A program made the position numbers and the translations under genes. A DNA stretch of 64,000 bases, taken from NCBI GenBank assembly GCA_934552825.1, contig CAKTEQ010000003.1, forward strand, positions 310,001 through 374,000. Reading direction: 5' to 3'. The stretch is from an uncultured Oscillospiraceae bacterium. Its GTDB lineage: Bacteria > Bacillota > Clostridia > Oscillospirales > Oscillospiraceae. This document shows, in pieces, positions 15,854 through 24,402 of this stretch; position 1 is the stretch's first letter; every line of letters begins with the position of its first letter. Under the pieces are notes generated by a model that did no database searches, was not told the origin of the DNA, and saw nothing but the letters and a program-made list of their open reading frames with translations.

Positions 15854-16180
15854 ATGAAAAGAAAAGGTACTATTATAGTCACGCTGGCGGCGGCGCTTCT
15901 GCTTTTGCTGGCGGCATGCGGAAAAACAGAGAAAGCATCTGCGCCTGAGACGGAAACGCCGGCGGCAGAGGAACAGACCACGGAGGAGACTGCACAGCAG
16001 GATACTGAAACGGAAGAATGGAAGGCTGAATTTGAAAAGAGCCTTTTTGAGAATTACGGAGTAAAGCCGGTCCGTTATGAGTATCTTGAAAACGGTGTAT
16101 ACCAGGTGTATGTGGAGATAGACGGCAAGGTCGTACCGTTTGTGGCGGTGGACTCCGCGACAGGCGATTATCACGGATAA
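15854..16180 (+). CDS. Small predicted lipoprotein
   Basis: 108 residues. Signal peptide with lipobox LLLAAC (lipid-attached Cys at about residue 22), a Thr/Glu-rich linker (residues 26-58), and a short folded C-terminal domain with ENYGVKPVRYEYLENGVYQV resembling small PepSY-like or beta-sheet secreted modules. No named family. Start at ATG 15854 after GGAGG; a GTG three codons upstream overlaps that site. Confidence 0.8.
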   Translation: MKRKGTIIVTLAAALLLLLAACGKTEKASAPETETPAAEEQTTEETAQQDTETEEWKAEFEKSLFENYGVKPVRYEYLENGVYQVYVEIDGKVVPFVAVDSATGDYHG

Positions 16181-16200
16181 GGTTCGGCAGGTGAGCTTTA

Positions 16201-16812
16201 ATGAAACGTCTGGTCGTTTATGTCCATGGAAACGGGGGAAGTGCGGCGGAAGCGGAGCACTATAAGCCGCTCTTTGACGGGTGGGACGTCGTAGGATTTG
16301 CTTACCGCGCTGAAAACCCGTGGGACGCGCGAAAGGAATTCAGGAAGTTCTTCGATCTGCAAAAAAAGAGCAATGATTTTATAGTCCTTATCGCAAACAG
16401 CATAGGCGCTTATTTCTCAATGAACGGGCTATGTGAAGAGCAAGTGGACGGAGCGCTGTTTATTTCCCCCATAGTTGATATGGAAAAACTGATAGAAAAC
16501 ATGATGCAGGCGGCAAATGTCTCGGAGGATGAGCTCCTCTCCCGGAGGGAGGTGCGTACTGCTGCCGGCGACACATTGTCCTGGGACTATCTGAGCTATG
16601 CACGGCTGCATCCGGTCCAGTGGTGCGTACCCACGCGAATCCTATATGGTGAGCGGGATGCGCTGACTTCCGCCGAAACCATTGAGAAATTTGCGGGGAA
16701 TACTGGCGCTGCCGTGACGGCAATGCCCGGCGGTGAGCACTGGTTCCACACGGAGGAACAAATGAGCTTTCTCGATGCATGGATAAAGGGCTTTCTGAGA
16801 GAACTGCAGTGA
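16201..16812 (+). CDS. Alpha/beta hydrolase
   Basis: 203 residues. Short alpha/beta-hydrolase fold: oxyanion strand VVYVHGNGGS, nucleophile elbow IANSIGAYF (Ser at about residue 67, with Asn rather than Gly ahead of it), acid GERDALTS, and catalytic His in GGEHWFH. Substrate unknown. The ATG is 20 bases after the lipoprotein stop, with AGGTGAG nearby. Confidence 0.88.
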   Translation: MKRLVVYVHGNGGSAAEAEHYKPLFDGWDVVGFAYRAENPWDARKEFRKFFDLQKKSNDFIVLIANSIGAYFSMNGLCEEQVDGALFISPIVDMEKLIENMMQAANVSEDELLSRREVRTAAGDTLSWDYLSYARLHPVQWCVPTRILYGERDALTSAETIEKFAGNTGAAVTAMPGGEHWFHTEEQMSFLDAWIKGFLRELQ

Positions 16813-16823
16813 ATAAAGAAAAT

Positions 16824-16860
16824 GACTGCCGCACCGAACTCGGTGCGGCAGTCGCTTTTA
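16824..16860. terminator. Bidirectional terminator
   Basis: Stem GACTGCCGCACCGA / CGGTGCGGCAGTC with a three-base loop, and a GCTTTT tail, between convergent genes. Confidence 0.85.
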
Positions 16861-16864
16861 ATCA

Positions 16865-17689
16865 TCAGATGTAGCAGAAATAAGATGTGGTATTAAGGGT
16901 TTTGTCGTATATGGCTGTGTATACCCCTGAGCCCTGTTTGAACTCAGCCTGGAATACAACATTCGCGGGCAGATAACGCTCGCCGTCGAGGAGCCTTTTC
17001 GCGTTGGTGTAAGCCCGTTCGGAAGGGGTGCAGGAACTGAGCGTGCTCCAGTCGTACTGACCGGGGGAGCTGATAACTCCGTAGACTGTATCAGCCCTGA
17101 AACGGGTACTGGCAACTCTGTTCAGCACAACGTTGCCAACCATGAGCTGATGCTCGTCGCTGAGCCAGCTGCTGCCGGCCTCATACTGTATGGCAACTGC
17201 GAGCCAGTAGAGGTCTTCGTCTGTATAGTCGAAGGCGGGAGCGACTTCGTAAGATGAAGTGGGCGATGCGTCGGAAGAAAGGGATACATATGCGCTGGAA
17301 CACCATCCGGTGTTTGAGCCGTCGGTCACTTCATACCATGTTCCGTCCTCGGTTTTTCCGAGAAGGTAAAGCTCCGTGTCTCCGCTGAAAGTGCATACCG
17401 CCTGAGAGGCGGTGTCTGCGTCTTCTCTGCATATTAAATTGTCCGTTGTTACGTAGCAGGTGGGTTGATCTTCTGCTGAGGGAAGACCGAGGGTCCCGGC
17501 AAGCGTCGCCGCGTTCTCGACCTGAGGCAGAGACACAGCGTTCACTTTCGAAACTTCCTGCATGAGGTCCGCTTCGTTGACGCTCCCGGTATATCCGGCG
17601 TAGGTTGTGAGCGTCAGGATACCGCCTGTAAGTACGCAGGCGGCGAGCAGACCGCATATTGGTCGTCTACTCATATATTGCTTTTTCAC
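16865..17689 (-). CDS. SleB-like cell wall hydrolase with SH3 domain
   Basis: 274 residues, secreted. The signal peptide is at residues 8-31, an SH3b-like domain at about 78-140 (ICREDADTASQAV, GTWYEVTDGSNTGWCSS), and a Hydrolase_2 domain (PF07486) at 150-274 with the catalytic Glu in AVAIQYEAGSS and VVLNRVASTRF. This domain is a lytic transglycosylase in the spore-cortex enzyme SleB. Start uncertain: the GTG at 17689 is very close to GGAG, while the ATG at 17674 is far from it. No ypeB gene lies beside it, so a general wall role is as likely as a germination role. Confidence 0.9.
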   Translation of the reverse strand: MKKQYMSRRPICGLLAACVLTGGILTLTTYAGYTGSVNEADLMQEVSKVNAVSLPQVENAATLAGTLGLPSAEDQPTCYVTTDNLICREDADTASQAVCTFSGDTELYLLGKTEDGTWYEVTDGSNTGWCSSAYVSLSSDASPTSSYEVAPAFDYTDEDLYWLAVAIQYEAGSSWLSDEHQLMVGNVVLNRVASTRFRADTVYGVISSPGQYDWSTLSSCTPSERAYTNAKRLLDGERYLPANVVFQAEFKQGSGVYTAIYDKTLNTTSYFCYI

Positions 17690-17739
17690 ACTCCAAATGT
17701 TATTTTATTTAACCATAATGTAACCCTTTGTTACCGGTA

Positions 17740-17767
17740 GTATAACACCTTTTTTTGTTTGTTGCAA
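17740..17767 (-). promoter_or_regulatory. Promoter of the cell wall hydrolase gene
   Basis: On the minus strand: TTGCAA (17767-17762), 16-bp spacer, TTATAC (17745-17740). The 346 bases between this gene and radC are very AT-rich and hold no gene that I can see. Confidence 0.55.
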
Positions 17768-17949
17768 GCAAAACTGCAAAACTTTTCGAAATAATTGCAA
17801 AAATGATATAACATTGCAGAAAATGACAACAAATACACCTCTGTAAAAATGACTAATTTGCAATTGAGATGGTAAAAATGACGAAAAATTCCGAAAAAAC
17901 CATATGTTGGATAAGACGAACAAAAGTATTAAAAAAGTGTCTGAAAATA

Positions 17950-17978
17950 TTGTTTATCCCGGGATAAAATGATAAAAT
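17950..17978 (+). promoter_or_regulatory. radC operon promoter containing a 16-bp palindrome
   Basis: TTGTTT, 17-bp spacer, TAAAAT. A perfect palindrome TTTATCCCGGGATAAA (17953-17968) covers the end of the -35 box and most of the spacer, a typical position for a repressor operator. Confidence 0.6.
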
Positions 17979-18036
17979 AAAACGATTAAATTATCTGCCT
18001 TTCATACACGATGCAGAAGAGAGGACGGTGACAGGG

Positions 18037-18693
18037 ATGGGCGACCATGACGGACACAGGGACAGGCTCCGCAAGAGATATATTGAACAGGGCGCCGACG
18101 GTTTCGAGGATCATCAGCTGCTTGAATTGCTTCTCTTTTACGCAGTGCCGAGAAAGGATACAAATGTCCTGGCACATAAACTCATCTCCGCATTCGGTTC
18201 CTTTGACGCTGTCCTGGAGGCAGACATGGATGATCTCACGGAGGTCCCGGGAGTTGGAGAGGGAACTGCCGCACTGCTGAAGCTCGTCCTCGATGTCAAC
18301 AGGCGGTACCTGCGGTGCAAGAGCAGCAAGGGGAAGTATCTCCGTTCCTCTGCTGACATAGTCGAATATTTCAGGGGAATATTCTATGCTGCCCAGGGTG
18401 AGAAAATGTACATGGTCTGTCTCGACGGGGACAACAGAATAATCTCCTGTAGCTGCATATCCGACGGCAGCCCGGATACTGTCAGCGTGGACATGAGAAA
18501 AATACTCGGCACAGTAGTGAAATCCAGGGCTACGGCCGTTGTACTTGCGCACAACCATGTCGGGCGCGAGCCTGTACCATCCGTGGCGGACAGAGCTTCT
18601 ACGCTTACTGTGCGGCGGGTGCTCAATGAGGTAGGCGTTACGCTGCTGGACCACGTTATAATCGCGGGAGAGGATTACAGATTTATCGACTGA
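18037..18693 (+). CDS. radC: RadC/JAB-domain protein
   Basis: 218 residues. N-terminal helix-hairpin-helix region with HDGHRDRLRKRYIEQG and DLTEVPGVGEGTAALLKL, then a JAB metalloprotease-like domain with AHNHVGREPVPSVADRA, which holds the HxH and S-x2-D zinc motif. The biochemical role of RadC is unsettled; links to repair come from old genetics. Start: ATG at 18037 fits the GAGGA site better than the GTG at 18028. It heads a tight gene order radC-uvrB-ebsC-uvrA. Confidence 0.93.
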   Translation: MGDHDGHRDRLRKRYIEQGADGFEDHQLLELLLFYAVPRKDTNVLAHKLISAFGSFDAVLEADMDDLTEVPGVGEGTAALLKLVLDVNRRYLRCKSSKGKYLRSSADIVEYFRGIFYAAQGEKMYMVCLDGDNRIISCSCISDGSPDTVSVDMRKILGTVVKSRATAVVLAHNHVGREPVPSVADRASTLTVRRVLNEVGVTLLDHVIIAGEDYRFID

Positions 18694-18705
18694 GAGGTTC
18701 ATATA

Positions 18706-20670
18706 ATGGCAGAATTCAAGGTTGTAAGTGAATATAAGCCGTCCGGGGATCAGCCCCAGGCGATAGATAAGCTAGCCCTGGGAGTGGAGAGCGGGCTGCG
18801 GGAGCAGACGCTTCTGGGTGTGACCGGCTCTGGTAAGACCTTTACCATGGCCAAGGTCATAGAGAAGCTTCAGAGGCCGACACTTGTCCTTGCTCATAAT
18901 AAGACGCTTGCGGCGCAGCTCTGCGCGGAATTCAAAGAATTCTTTCCCAATAATGCAGTTGAGTATTTCGTATCCTATTATGACTATTATCAGCCTGAGG
19001 CGTACATTGCCCACACGGATACGTTCATAGAAAAGGATGCCAGCATAAACGACGAGATAGAGCGCCTGAGGCACAGTGCCACGTCGTCCCTGTTTGAACG
19101 GCGTGATGTTATCGTGGTGTCATCTGTTTCATGCATATACGGTCTCGGTGACCCAATCGACTATGCGAACATGGTCATCTCCCTCCGGGAGGGGCAGACA
19201 CGTGACAGAGACGAACTTCTCAAAAAGCTCGTGGAGATACGATATATCCGCAATGATATGGCATTTGAGAGAAATACCTTCCGCGTCCGTGGGGACACTG
19301 TGGAGGTATTCCCAGTGTACGCGAAGGAGCACGCCATAAGAGTTGAGTTTTTCGGCGACGAGATAGACAGGATAAGCGAGATAAATGTGGTTACCGGCGT
19401 CCCGGTGCGAACGCTTGCCCATGTGGCGATATATCCGGCGTCCCATTATGTCACAACGCCGGAGAAGATGTACCGGGCAACTGAGCGCATAATGGACGAA
19501 ATGGAGGCAAGAGTGAAGCAGTTCGAGGAAAACGACTGCTTCGTGGAGGCGCAGCGTATACGCCAGCGCACAACATATGACGTGGAGATGATGCGTGAGC
19601 TCGGGTACTGCAACGGGATAGAGAACTATTCCCGCATAATCAGCGACAGAGCGCCCGGCAGTCCGCCGATGACGCTGCTGGACTATTTCCCCGAGGACTT
19701 TGTGATGTTTATCGACGAGTCCCATGTGACGCTGCCTCAGATACGCTCCATGTACGCCGGGGACAGGTCAAGGAAAGAGAGTCTTGTGAAATACGGTTTC
19801 CGACTGCCGAGCGCCTTTGATAACCGCCCACTCAATTTCAAAGAATTTGAGCAGCGGGTCAACCAGGTAGTTTTCGTCTCGGCGACGCCAGGCGAGTATG
19901 AGCGGGAGAGATCGGGACAGATCGTGGAGCAGGTCATCCGTCCGACAGGGCTGCTCGACCCCATAGTTGAGGTGCGACCGGCGACGAATCAGGTGGACGA
20001 TCTGCTCAATGAAATACGTCTGCGAGTTGAAAAAAACGAGCGTGTGCTTGTTACGACACTCACGAAGAAAATGGCTGAGAGCCTCACAGATTACCTCACC
20101 CAGTCCGGGGTGCGCGTAAGGTATATGCATCATGACATAGAGACTATTGAGCGCATGGAGATAATCCGGGACCTGCGCCTTGGGGAATTTGATGTGCTTG
20201 TGGGCATTAACCTTCTCAGAGAAGGGCTTGACCTGCCGGAGGTGTCCCTCGTGGCGATCCTGGATGCGGACAAGGAGGGGTTCCTCCGGAGCGAAACGTC
20301 TCTTATCCAGACATTCGGGCGCGCGGCACGAAATGCGGAAGGCCGGGCGATACTCTATGCGGATACCATAACACGCTCCATGAAGGCAGCGATGACGGAA
20401 ACTGAACGCCGCCGGGATATTCAGGACAGGTACAACAAGGATCACGGCATCGTGCCGAAAACGATAATCAAGGGCGTCCGGGATGTGATCGAGATATCCC
20501 GCAGCGATGATCCGGCGCTTAAAAAGAGCGGCGTGAAAATGACTGAAAAGGAAAGACAGGCCGCCATAAAGAAGCTGGAAAAAGAAATGCAGCACGCCTC
20601 GAAGATGCTGGAGTTCGAATACGCGGCTGTGCTGCGTGACAGGATAATTGAACTGAGAAAAGAGAATTGA
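18706..20670 (+). CDS. uvrB: Excinuclease ABC subunit B
   Basis: 654 residues. UvrB receives damaged DNA from UvrA and positions UvrC for incision. Seen: Walker A GVTGSGKTFTMA, beta-hairpin region YYDYYQPEAYI, helicase motif II as FIDESH, VVFVSATPG, motif VI QTFGRAARNAEGR, and the C-terminal UVR domain for UvrC contact (KLEKEMQHASKMLEFEYAA). Full family length. GAGAGG precedes the start, 12 bases after radC. Confidence 0.99.
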   Translation: MAEFKVVSEYKPSGDQPQAIDKLALGVESGLREQTLLGVTGSGKTFTMAKVIEKLQRPTLVLAHNKTLAAQLCAEFKEFFPNNAVEYFVSYYDYYQPEAYIAHTDTFIEKDASINDEIERLRHSATSSLFERRDVIVVSSVSCIYGLGDPIDYANMVISLREGQTRDRDELLKKLVEIRYIRNDMAFERNTFRVRGDTVEVFPVYAKEHAIRVEFFGDEIDRISEINVVTGVPVRTLAHVAIYPASHYVTTPEKMYRATERIMDEMEARVKQFEENDCFVEAQRIRQRTTYDVEMMRELGYCNGIENYSRIISDRAPGSPPMTLLDYFPEDFVMFIDESHVTLPQIRSMYAGDRSRKESLVKYGFRLPSAFDNRPLNFKEFEQRVNQVVFVSATPGEYERERSGQIVEQVIRPTGLLDPIVEVRPATNQVDDLLNEIRLRVEKNERVLVTTLTKKMAESLTDYLTQSGVRVRYMHHDIETIERMEIIRDLRLGEFDVLVGINLLREGLDLPEVSLVAILDADKEGFLRSETSLIQTFGRAARNAEGRAILYADTITRSMKAAMTETERRRDIQDRYNKDHGIVPKTIIKGVRDVIEISRSDDPALKKSGVKMTEKERQAAIKKLEKEMQHASKMLEFEYAAVLRDRIIELRKEN

Positions 20671-20671
20671 T

Positions 20672-21154
20672 ATGGCAGAATTCAAAACAAACGTAATGCG
20701 GATACTGGATCAGAAAAAGATAAAATACACACCCCACGAGTTCGACACCAGCGATGGAAAGCTGGACGGGGCGACAGCGGCGGCAAGAATAGGTAAGACA
20801 CCTGAAGAGGTCTTCAAAACACTTGTCACAACCGGGAGCAAGGGCGGAAATTATGTGTTCGTCATTCCGGTCTGCTGCGAGCTTGATCTGAAGAAAGCTG
20901 CGAAGGCGGTGGGGGAGAAGTCGATCGCAATGATAAAGCAGGATAAGCTCCTGCCCACAACGGGCTATGTCCATGGGGGCTGCTCGCCCGTTGGTATGAA
21001 GAAGCAGTTCACAACAGTTTTTCATTCATCTGTGGAGAGCCTCAATACTGTTACAGTGAGCGCCGGCAAAATCGGCCATCAGATAGAAGTCGCGCCTGGG
21101 GACCTGATCGCACTTGTGCGGGGAAAAACGGCGGATATCACTGTGGAGGAATGA
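20672..21154 (+). CDS. ebsC: YbaK/EbsC-family Cys-tRNA(Pro) deacylase
   Basis: 160 residues. Trans-editing hydrolase that removes cysteine from mischarged tRNA-Pro. Seen: MRILDQKKIKYTPHEF, GKTPEEVFKTLVTTG with the conserved Lys, VIPVCCELDLKKAAKA, and TTGYVHGGCSPVGMKKQF with the GGCSP-GMKK block specific to the family. It sits one base after uvrB and three before uvrA, so it is cotranscribed with the repair genes without a known functional tie. Confidence 0.96.
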   Translation: MAEFKTNVMRILDQKKIKYTPHEFDTSDGKLDGATAAARIGKTPEEVFKTLVTTGSKGGNYVFVIPVCCELDLKKAAKAVGEKSIAMIKQDKLLPTTGYVHGGCSPVGMKKQFTTVFHSSVESLNTVTVSAGKIGHQIEVAPGDLIALVRGKTADITVEE

Positions 21155-21157
21155 CCC

Positions 21158-23995
21158 ATGCTTGACAAGATACTCGTCAAAGGGGCGAGAGAAAACAATC
21201 TGAAGAACGTGGATGTGGAGATTCCAAGAGATAAGCTCGTAGTGTTCACGGGCATCTCCGGCTCGGGCAAGTCAAGCCTCGCCTTTGACACAATCTATGC
21301 GGAGGGGCAGCGCCGGTATGTGGAGTCCCTGTCGTCATACGCCCGGCAGTTTCTGGGGCAGATGGAAAAGCCGGATGTGGACTACATCGAGGGCCTTTCC
21401 CCGGCGATATCCATCGATCAGAAAACTACGTCAAAGAATCCCCGTTCCACTGTGGGCACGGTGACGGAGATATATGATTATCTGCGCCTTTTGTACGCCA
21501 GGGTGGGCGTGCCGCACTGCCCTAAGTGCGGCAAGGAGATAAAGCAGCAGAGCATTGACCAGATAACGGACCAGATCGCCGCGCTCCCTGAGCGCACCCG
21601 CATAACGATACTTGCCCCGGTAATCAGAGCGCGCAAGGGCGAATATGCAAAGGTGTTCGAAGATGCCGCAAAGAGCGGCTACGCGAGAGTGAGAGTGGAC
21701 GGCAGTATCTATGACCTTACGGAAGAGATAAAGCTTGACAAGAATAAAAAGCATAATATCGAGATAGTTGTGGACCGGCTCGTCATAAAGCCGGATATCA
21801 TGCGACGCCTGACGGACTCGGTGGAGACGGCGTCCAATCTCTCCGGAGGCCTCGTCATAGTCTATTTCAACGATGAGGAGAAGGAGATACTCTTCTCCCA
21901 GAACTACGCCTGCGAGGACTGCGGCATATCCATCGAAGAGCTTACGCCCCGCATGTTCTCATTCAACAACCCATACGGCGCCTGCCCGGAGTGTACGGGG
22001 CTCGGTAGCCAGCTGAAGGTGGATGTTGACCTAATAATCCCAAACAGGGAGCTGTCCATCATGGACGGCGGCATTGCCGCTTCCATGTGGGCAAATGTGC
22101 GCCACGACAGCATTTCCCGCATGTATTTTGAAGCGCTGGCAAAACGCTATAAATTCGACCTGAACGCGCCTATAAAAACGCTCTCGCCGGAGGTGATGGA
22201 TGTTATCCTGTACGGAACTAAGGGCGAGAAACTTAAGATAAACTATGAACGGGAGAACGGCCGTGGCACAATAGTGCAGGCGTTCGAGGGAGTGGCGAAT
22301 AATATCGAGCGCCGTTACAGGGAAACCCAGAGCGACGCAATGCGCCGTGAACTTGAGGAATGTATGTCCGAGTGTCCATGCCCCGCCTGCAGAGGAAAAC
22401 GCCTTAAGCCCGAGAGCCTTGCAGTTACGGTGGGGGGAGTGAATATCGCCCAGCTCACTGATATGTCGGTGACAGACTGCATAGCCTTTCTGGACAGGTT
22501 AGAGCTGAATGGCAACGACGCCATGATAGGCGGACGTATACTGAAAGAGATCAAGGATCGTCTCACGTTTCTCAGCAACGTGGGCCTGGAATACCTGACC
22601 CTCTCAAGACAGGCGGGGACCCTCTCCGGCGGTGAAAATCAGCGCATCCGCCTCGCGACACAGATAGGCTCCTCACTCATGGGGGTGCTATATATTCTTG
22701 ATGAGCCAAGCATAGGGCTTCATCAGCGGGATAACAATAAGCTCCTTGAGACGCTCTGCCGTCTGCGCGACATGGGCAACACGCTCATAGTAGTTGAGCA
22801 CGATGAGGATACCATCCTCGCCGCTGACCATATCGTGGACGTTGGGCCCGGCGCAGGAGTGCACGGAGGATATATCGTGGCGCAGGGAACGGTGCAGGAC
22901 GTTATGAATACTCCTGAGAGCGTGACGGGGCAGTATCTGTCCAGAAAGAAATTCATCCCAATTCCGGAGCAGCGCCGTCCGGGAAACGGACATATGCTGA
23001 CCGTGCGTGGAGCGCGGGAGAATAACCTGCGCAGCGTGGATGTGAGCATCCCGCTGGGGACGATGACCTGCGTCACAGGCGTCTCCGGCTCCGGTAAATC
23101 CTCTCTTGTCAATGAGATAATATTCAAGGCTCTTGGGGCAAAGCTCAACCGCATAAAAGTGCGGCCCGGCGCCCATGACAGCATAGAGGGCGTGGAGTAT
23201 CTGGACAAGGTCATAAACATCGACCAGTCGCCCATCGGACGCACGCCCCGCTCAAATCCCGCGACATACACGGGATTGTTCGACGAGATACGAAATCTCT
23301 TCGCCTCGACTCAGGACGCAAAATCCAGAGGCTATACGGCAGGGCGTTTCTCCTTCAACGTCAGGGGCGGCAGATGCGAAGCCTGCTGCGGCGACGGACT
23401 GCTGAAAATTGAGATGCACTTTATGCCGGATATATATGTGCCCTGCGAGGTCTGCGAGGGGAAGCGGTACAACCGTGAGACGCTGGAGGTAAAGTACAAG
23501 GGCAAGAATATCAGTGAAGTGCTGGAGATGACCGTGGACGAGGCGCTGGAGTTTTTCCGCAGCCTGCCGAAGCTCAGAACAAAGCTCGAGACCCTTCAGG
23601 CGGTTGGTCTGGGCTACGTTAAGCTGGGGCAGCCCTCGACTACACTTTCCGGAGGTGAGGCACAGCGCGTCAAGCTCGCGACGGAGATGGCGAAGCGCTC
23701 CACAGGCAGCACGATCTATATCCTGGACGAGCCTACGACGGGACTCCACACGGCGGATGTCCACAAACTCGTGGAAGTTCTGGACACTTTCGTCCGGGCG
23801 GGGAACACAGTGCTTGTCATCGAGCACAATCTTGACGTTATTAAGACTGCGGACTATATAATCGATCTGGGACCTGAGGGCGGCGCCGGAGGCGGAAATG
23901 TTGTGGCGGCGGGCACGCCGGAGGAGATATGCCGGGTGCCGGAGTCATATACGGGGCAATTTCTCAGACCGATACTGGAACGGGGCAACAACTGA
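21158..23995 (+). CDS. uvrA: Excinuclease ABC subunit A
   Basis: 945 residues. Dimeric ABC-type ATPase that finds lesions. Two nucleotide-binding cassettes: Walker A GISGSGKSSLAF and GVSGSGKSSLVN; signatures LSGGENQRIRLA and LSGGEAQRVKLA. Zinc modules: CEDC near residue 250 with CPEC, and CEAC...CEVC near 740. Insert and hinge regions are normal, so the protein appears complete. It ends the repair operon; no terminator is evident before the next gene, 54 bases on. Confidence 0.99.
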   Translation: MLDKILVKGARENNLKNVDVEIPRDKLVVFTGISGSGKSSLAFDTIYAEGQRRYVESLSSYARQFLGQMEKPDVDYIEGLSPAISIDQKTTSKNPRSTVGTVTEIYDYLRLLYARVGVPHCPKCGKEIKQQSIDQITDQIAALPERTRITILAPVIRARKGEYAKVFEDAAKSGYARVRVDGSIYDLTEEIKLDKNKKHNIEIVVDRLVIKPDIMRRLTDSVETASNLSGGLVIVYFNDEEKEILFSQNYACEDCGISIEELTPRMFSFNNPYGACPECTGLGSQLKVDVDLIIPNRELSIMDGGIAASMWANVRHDSISRMYFEALAKRYKFDLNAPIKTLSPEVMDVILYGTKGEKLKINYERENGRGTIVQAFEGVANNIERRYRETQSDAMRRELEECMSECPCPACRGKRLKPESLAVTVGGVNIAQLTDMSVTDCIAFLDRLELNGNDAMIGGRILKEIKDRLTFLSNVGLEYLTLSRQAGTLSGGENQRIRLATQIGSSLMGVLYILDEPSIGLHQRDNNKLLETLCRLRDMGNTLIVVEHDEDTILAADHIVDVGPGAGVHGGYIVAQGTVQDVMNTPESVTGQYLSRKKFIPIPEQRRPGNGHMLTVRGARENNLRSVDVSIPLGTMTCVTGVSGSGKSSLVNEIIFKALGAKLNRIKVRPGAHDSIEGVEYLDKVINIDQSPIGRTPRSNPATYTGLFDEIRNLFASTQDAKSRGYTAGRFSFNVRGGRCEACCGDGLLKIEMHFMPDIYVPCEVCEGKRYNRETLEVKYKGKNISEVLEMTVDEALEFFRSLPKLRTKLETLQAVGLGYVKLGQPSTTLSGGEAQRVKLATEMAKRSTGSTIYILDEPTTGLHTADVHKLVEVLDTFVRAGNTVLVIEHNLDVIKTADYIIDLGPEGGAGGGNVVAAGTPEEICRVPESYTGQFLRPILERGNN

Positions 23996-24049
23996 GGCGT
24001 TTTTGGCATAGGATACTCTGTATAAAATTTTTATGCGGGGTGATATGCT

Positions 24050-24382
24050 GTGAACATCATTCTTGAGATAATCATTGCGGTTCTCGCGGCGTTCGGCGCT
24101 GTTGGAATAGTGATATGTATCTTCGGGGAGAGACCAGGCCGGGAACAGGATTTTTCCGGCAGCGGAGAGATGATATCCATCATCACAGGCGGCGAAGATG
24201 CGGCAGAACTGCAGAAAAGCCTCACGGCAATGCTGTGGCTGCGGGATCATGGGGCGCGGGATATGACTATACTCATAACCGATGACGCCCTGAGCCAGGC
24301 GTCCAGGCGGTACGCGGAGAATATGTGCGCCCTTGACGACGGCATCTTCATGTGCAGCACAGCGGAAGTTTTCAACTTGTAA
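24050..24382 (+). CDS. Small membrane-anchored protein of unknown function
   Basis: 110 residues. One N-terminal membrane helix (residues 4-27), then a soluble domain with a Rossmann-like rhythm (MISIITGGEDAAELQKSL, then RDMTILITDDALSQASR, then DDGIFMCSTAEVFNL). I do not recognise the family. GTG start after GGGGTG. It lies between uvrA and recD2 in the same direction. Confidence 0.7.
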   Translation: MNIILEIIIAVLAAFGAVGIVICIFGERPGREQDFSGSGEMISIITGGEDAAELQKSLTAMLWLRDHGARDMTILITDDALSQASRRYAENMCALDDGIFMCSTAEVFNL

Positions 24383-24402
24383 CAGAAGCGGGGGGATCAC
24401 CG

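Noticed and set aside
17900..17935. LexA box upstream of radC
   Set aside because: Only one half-site (CGAAC) is present; the second half does not match.
19768..20685. Antisense frames inside uvrB and the rest of the repair block
   Set aside because: The high GC at third positions of real genes creates open mirror frames; none has a start site or recognisable domain.
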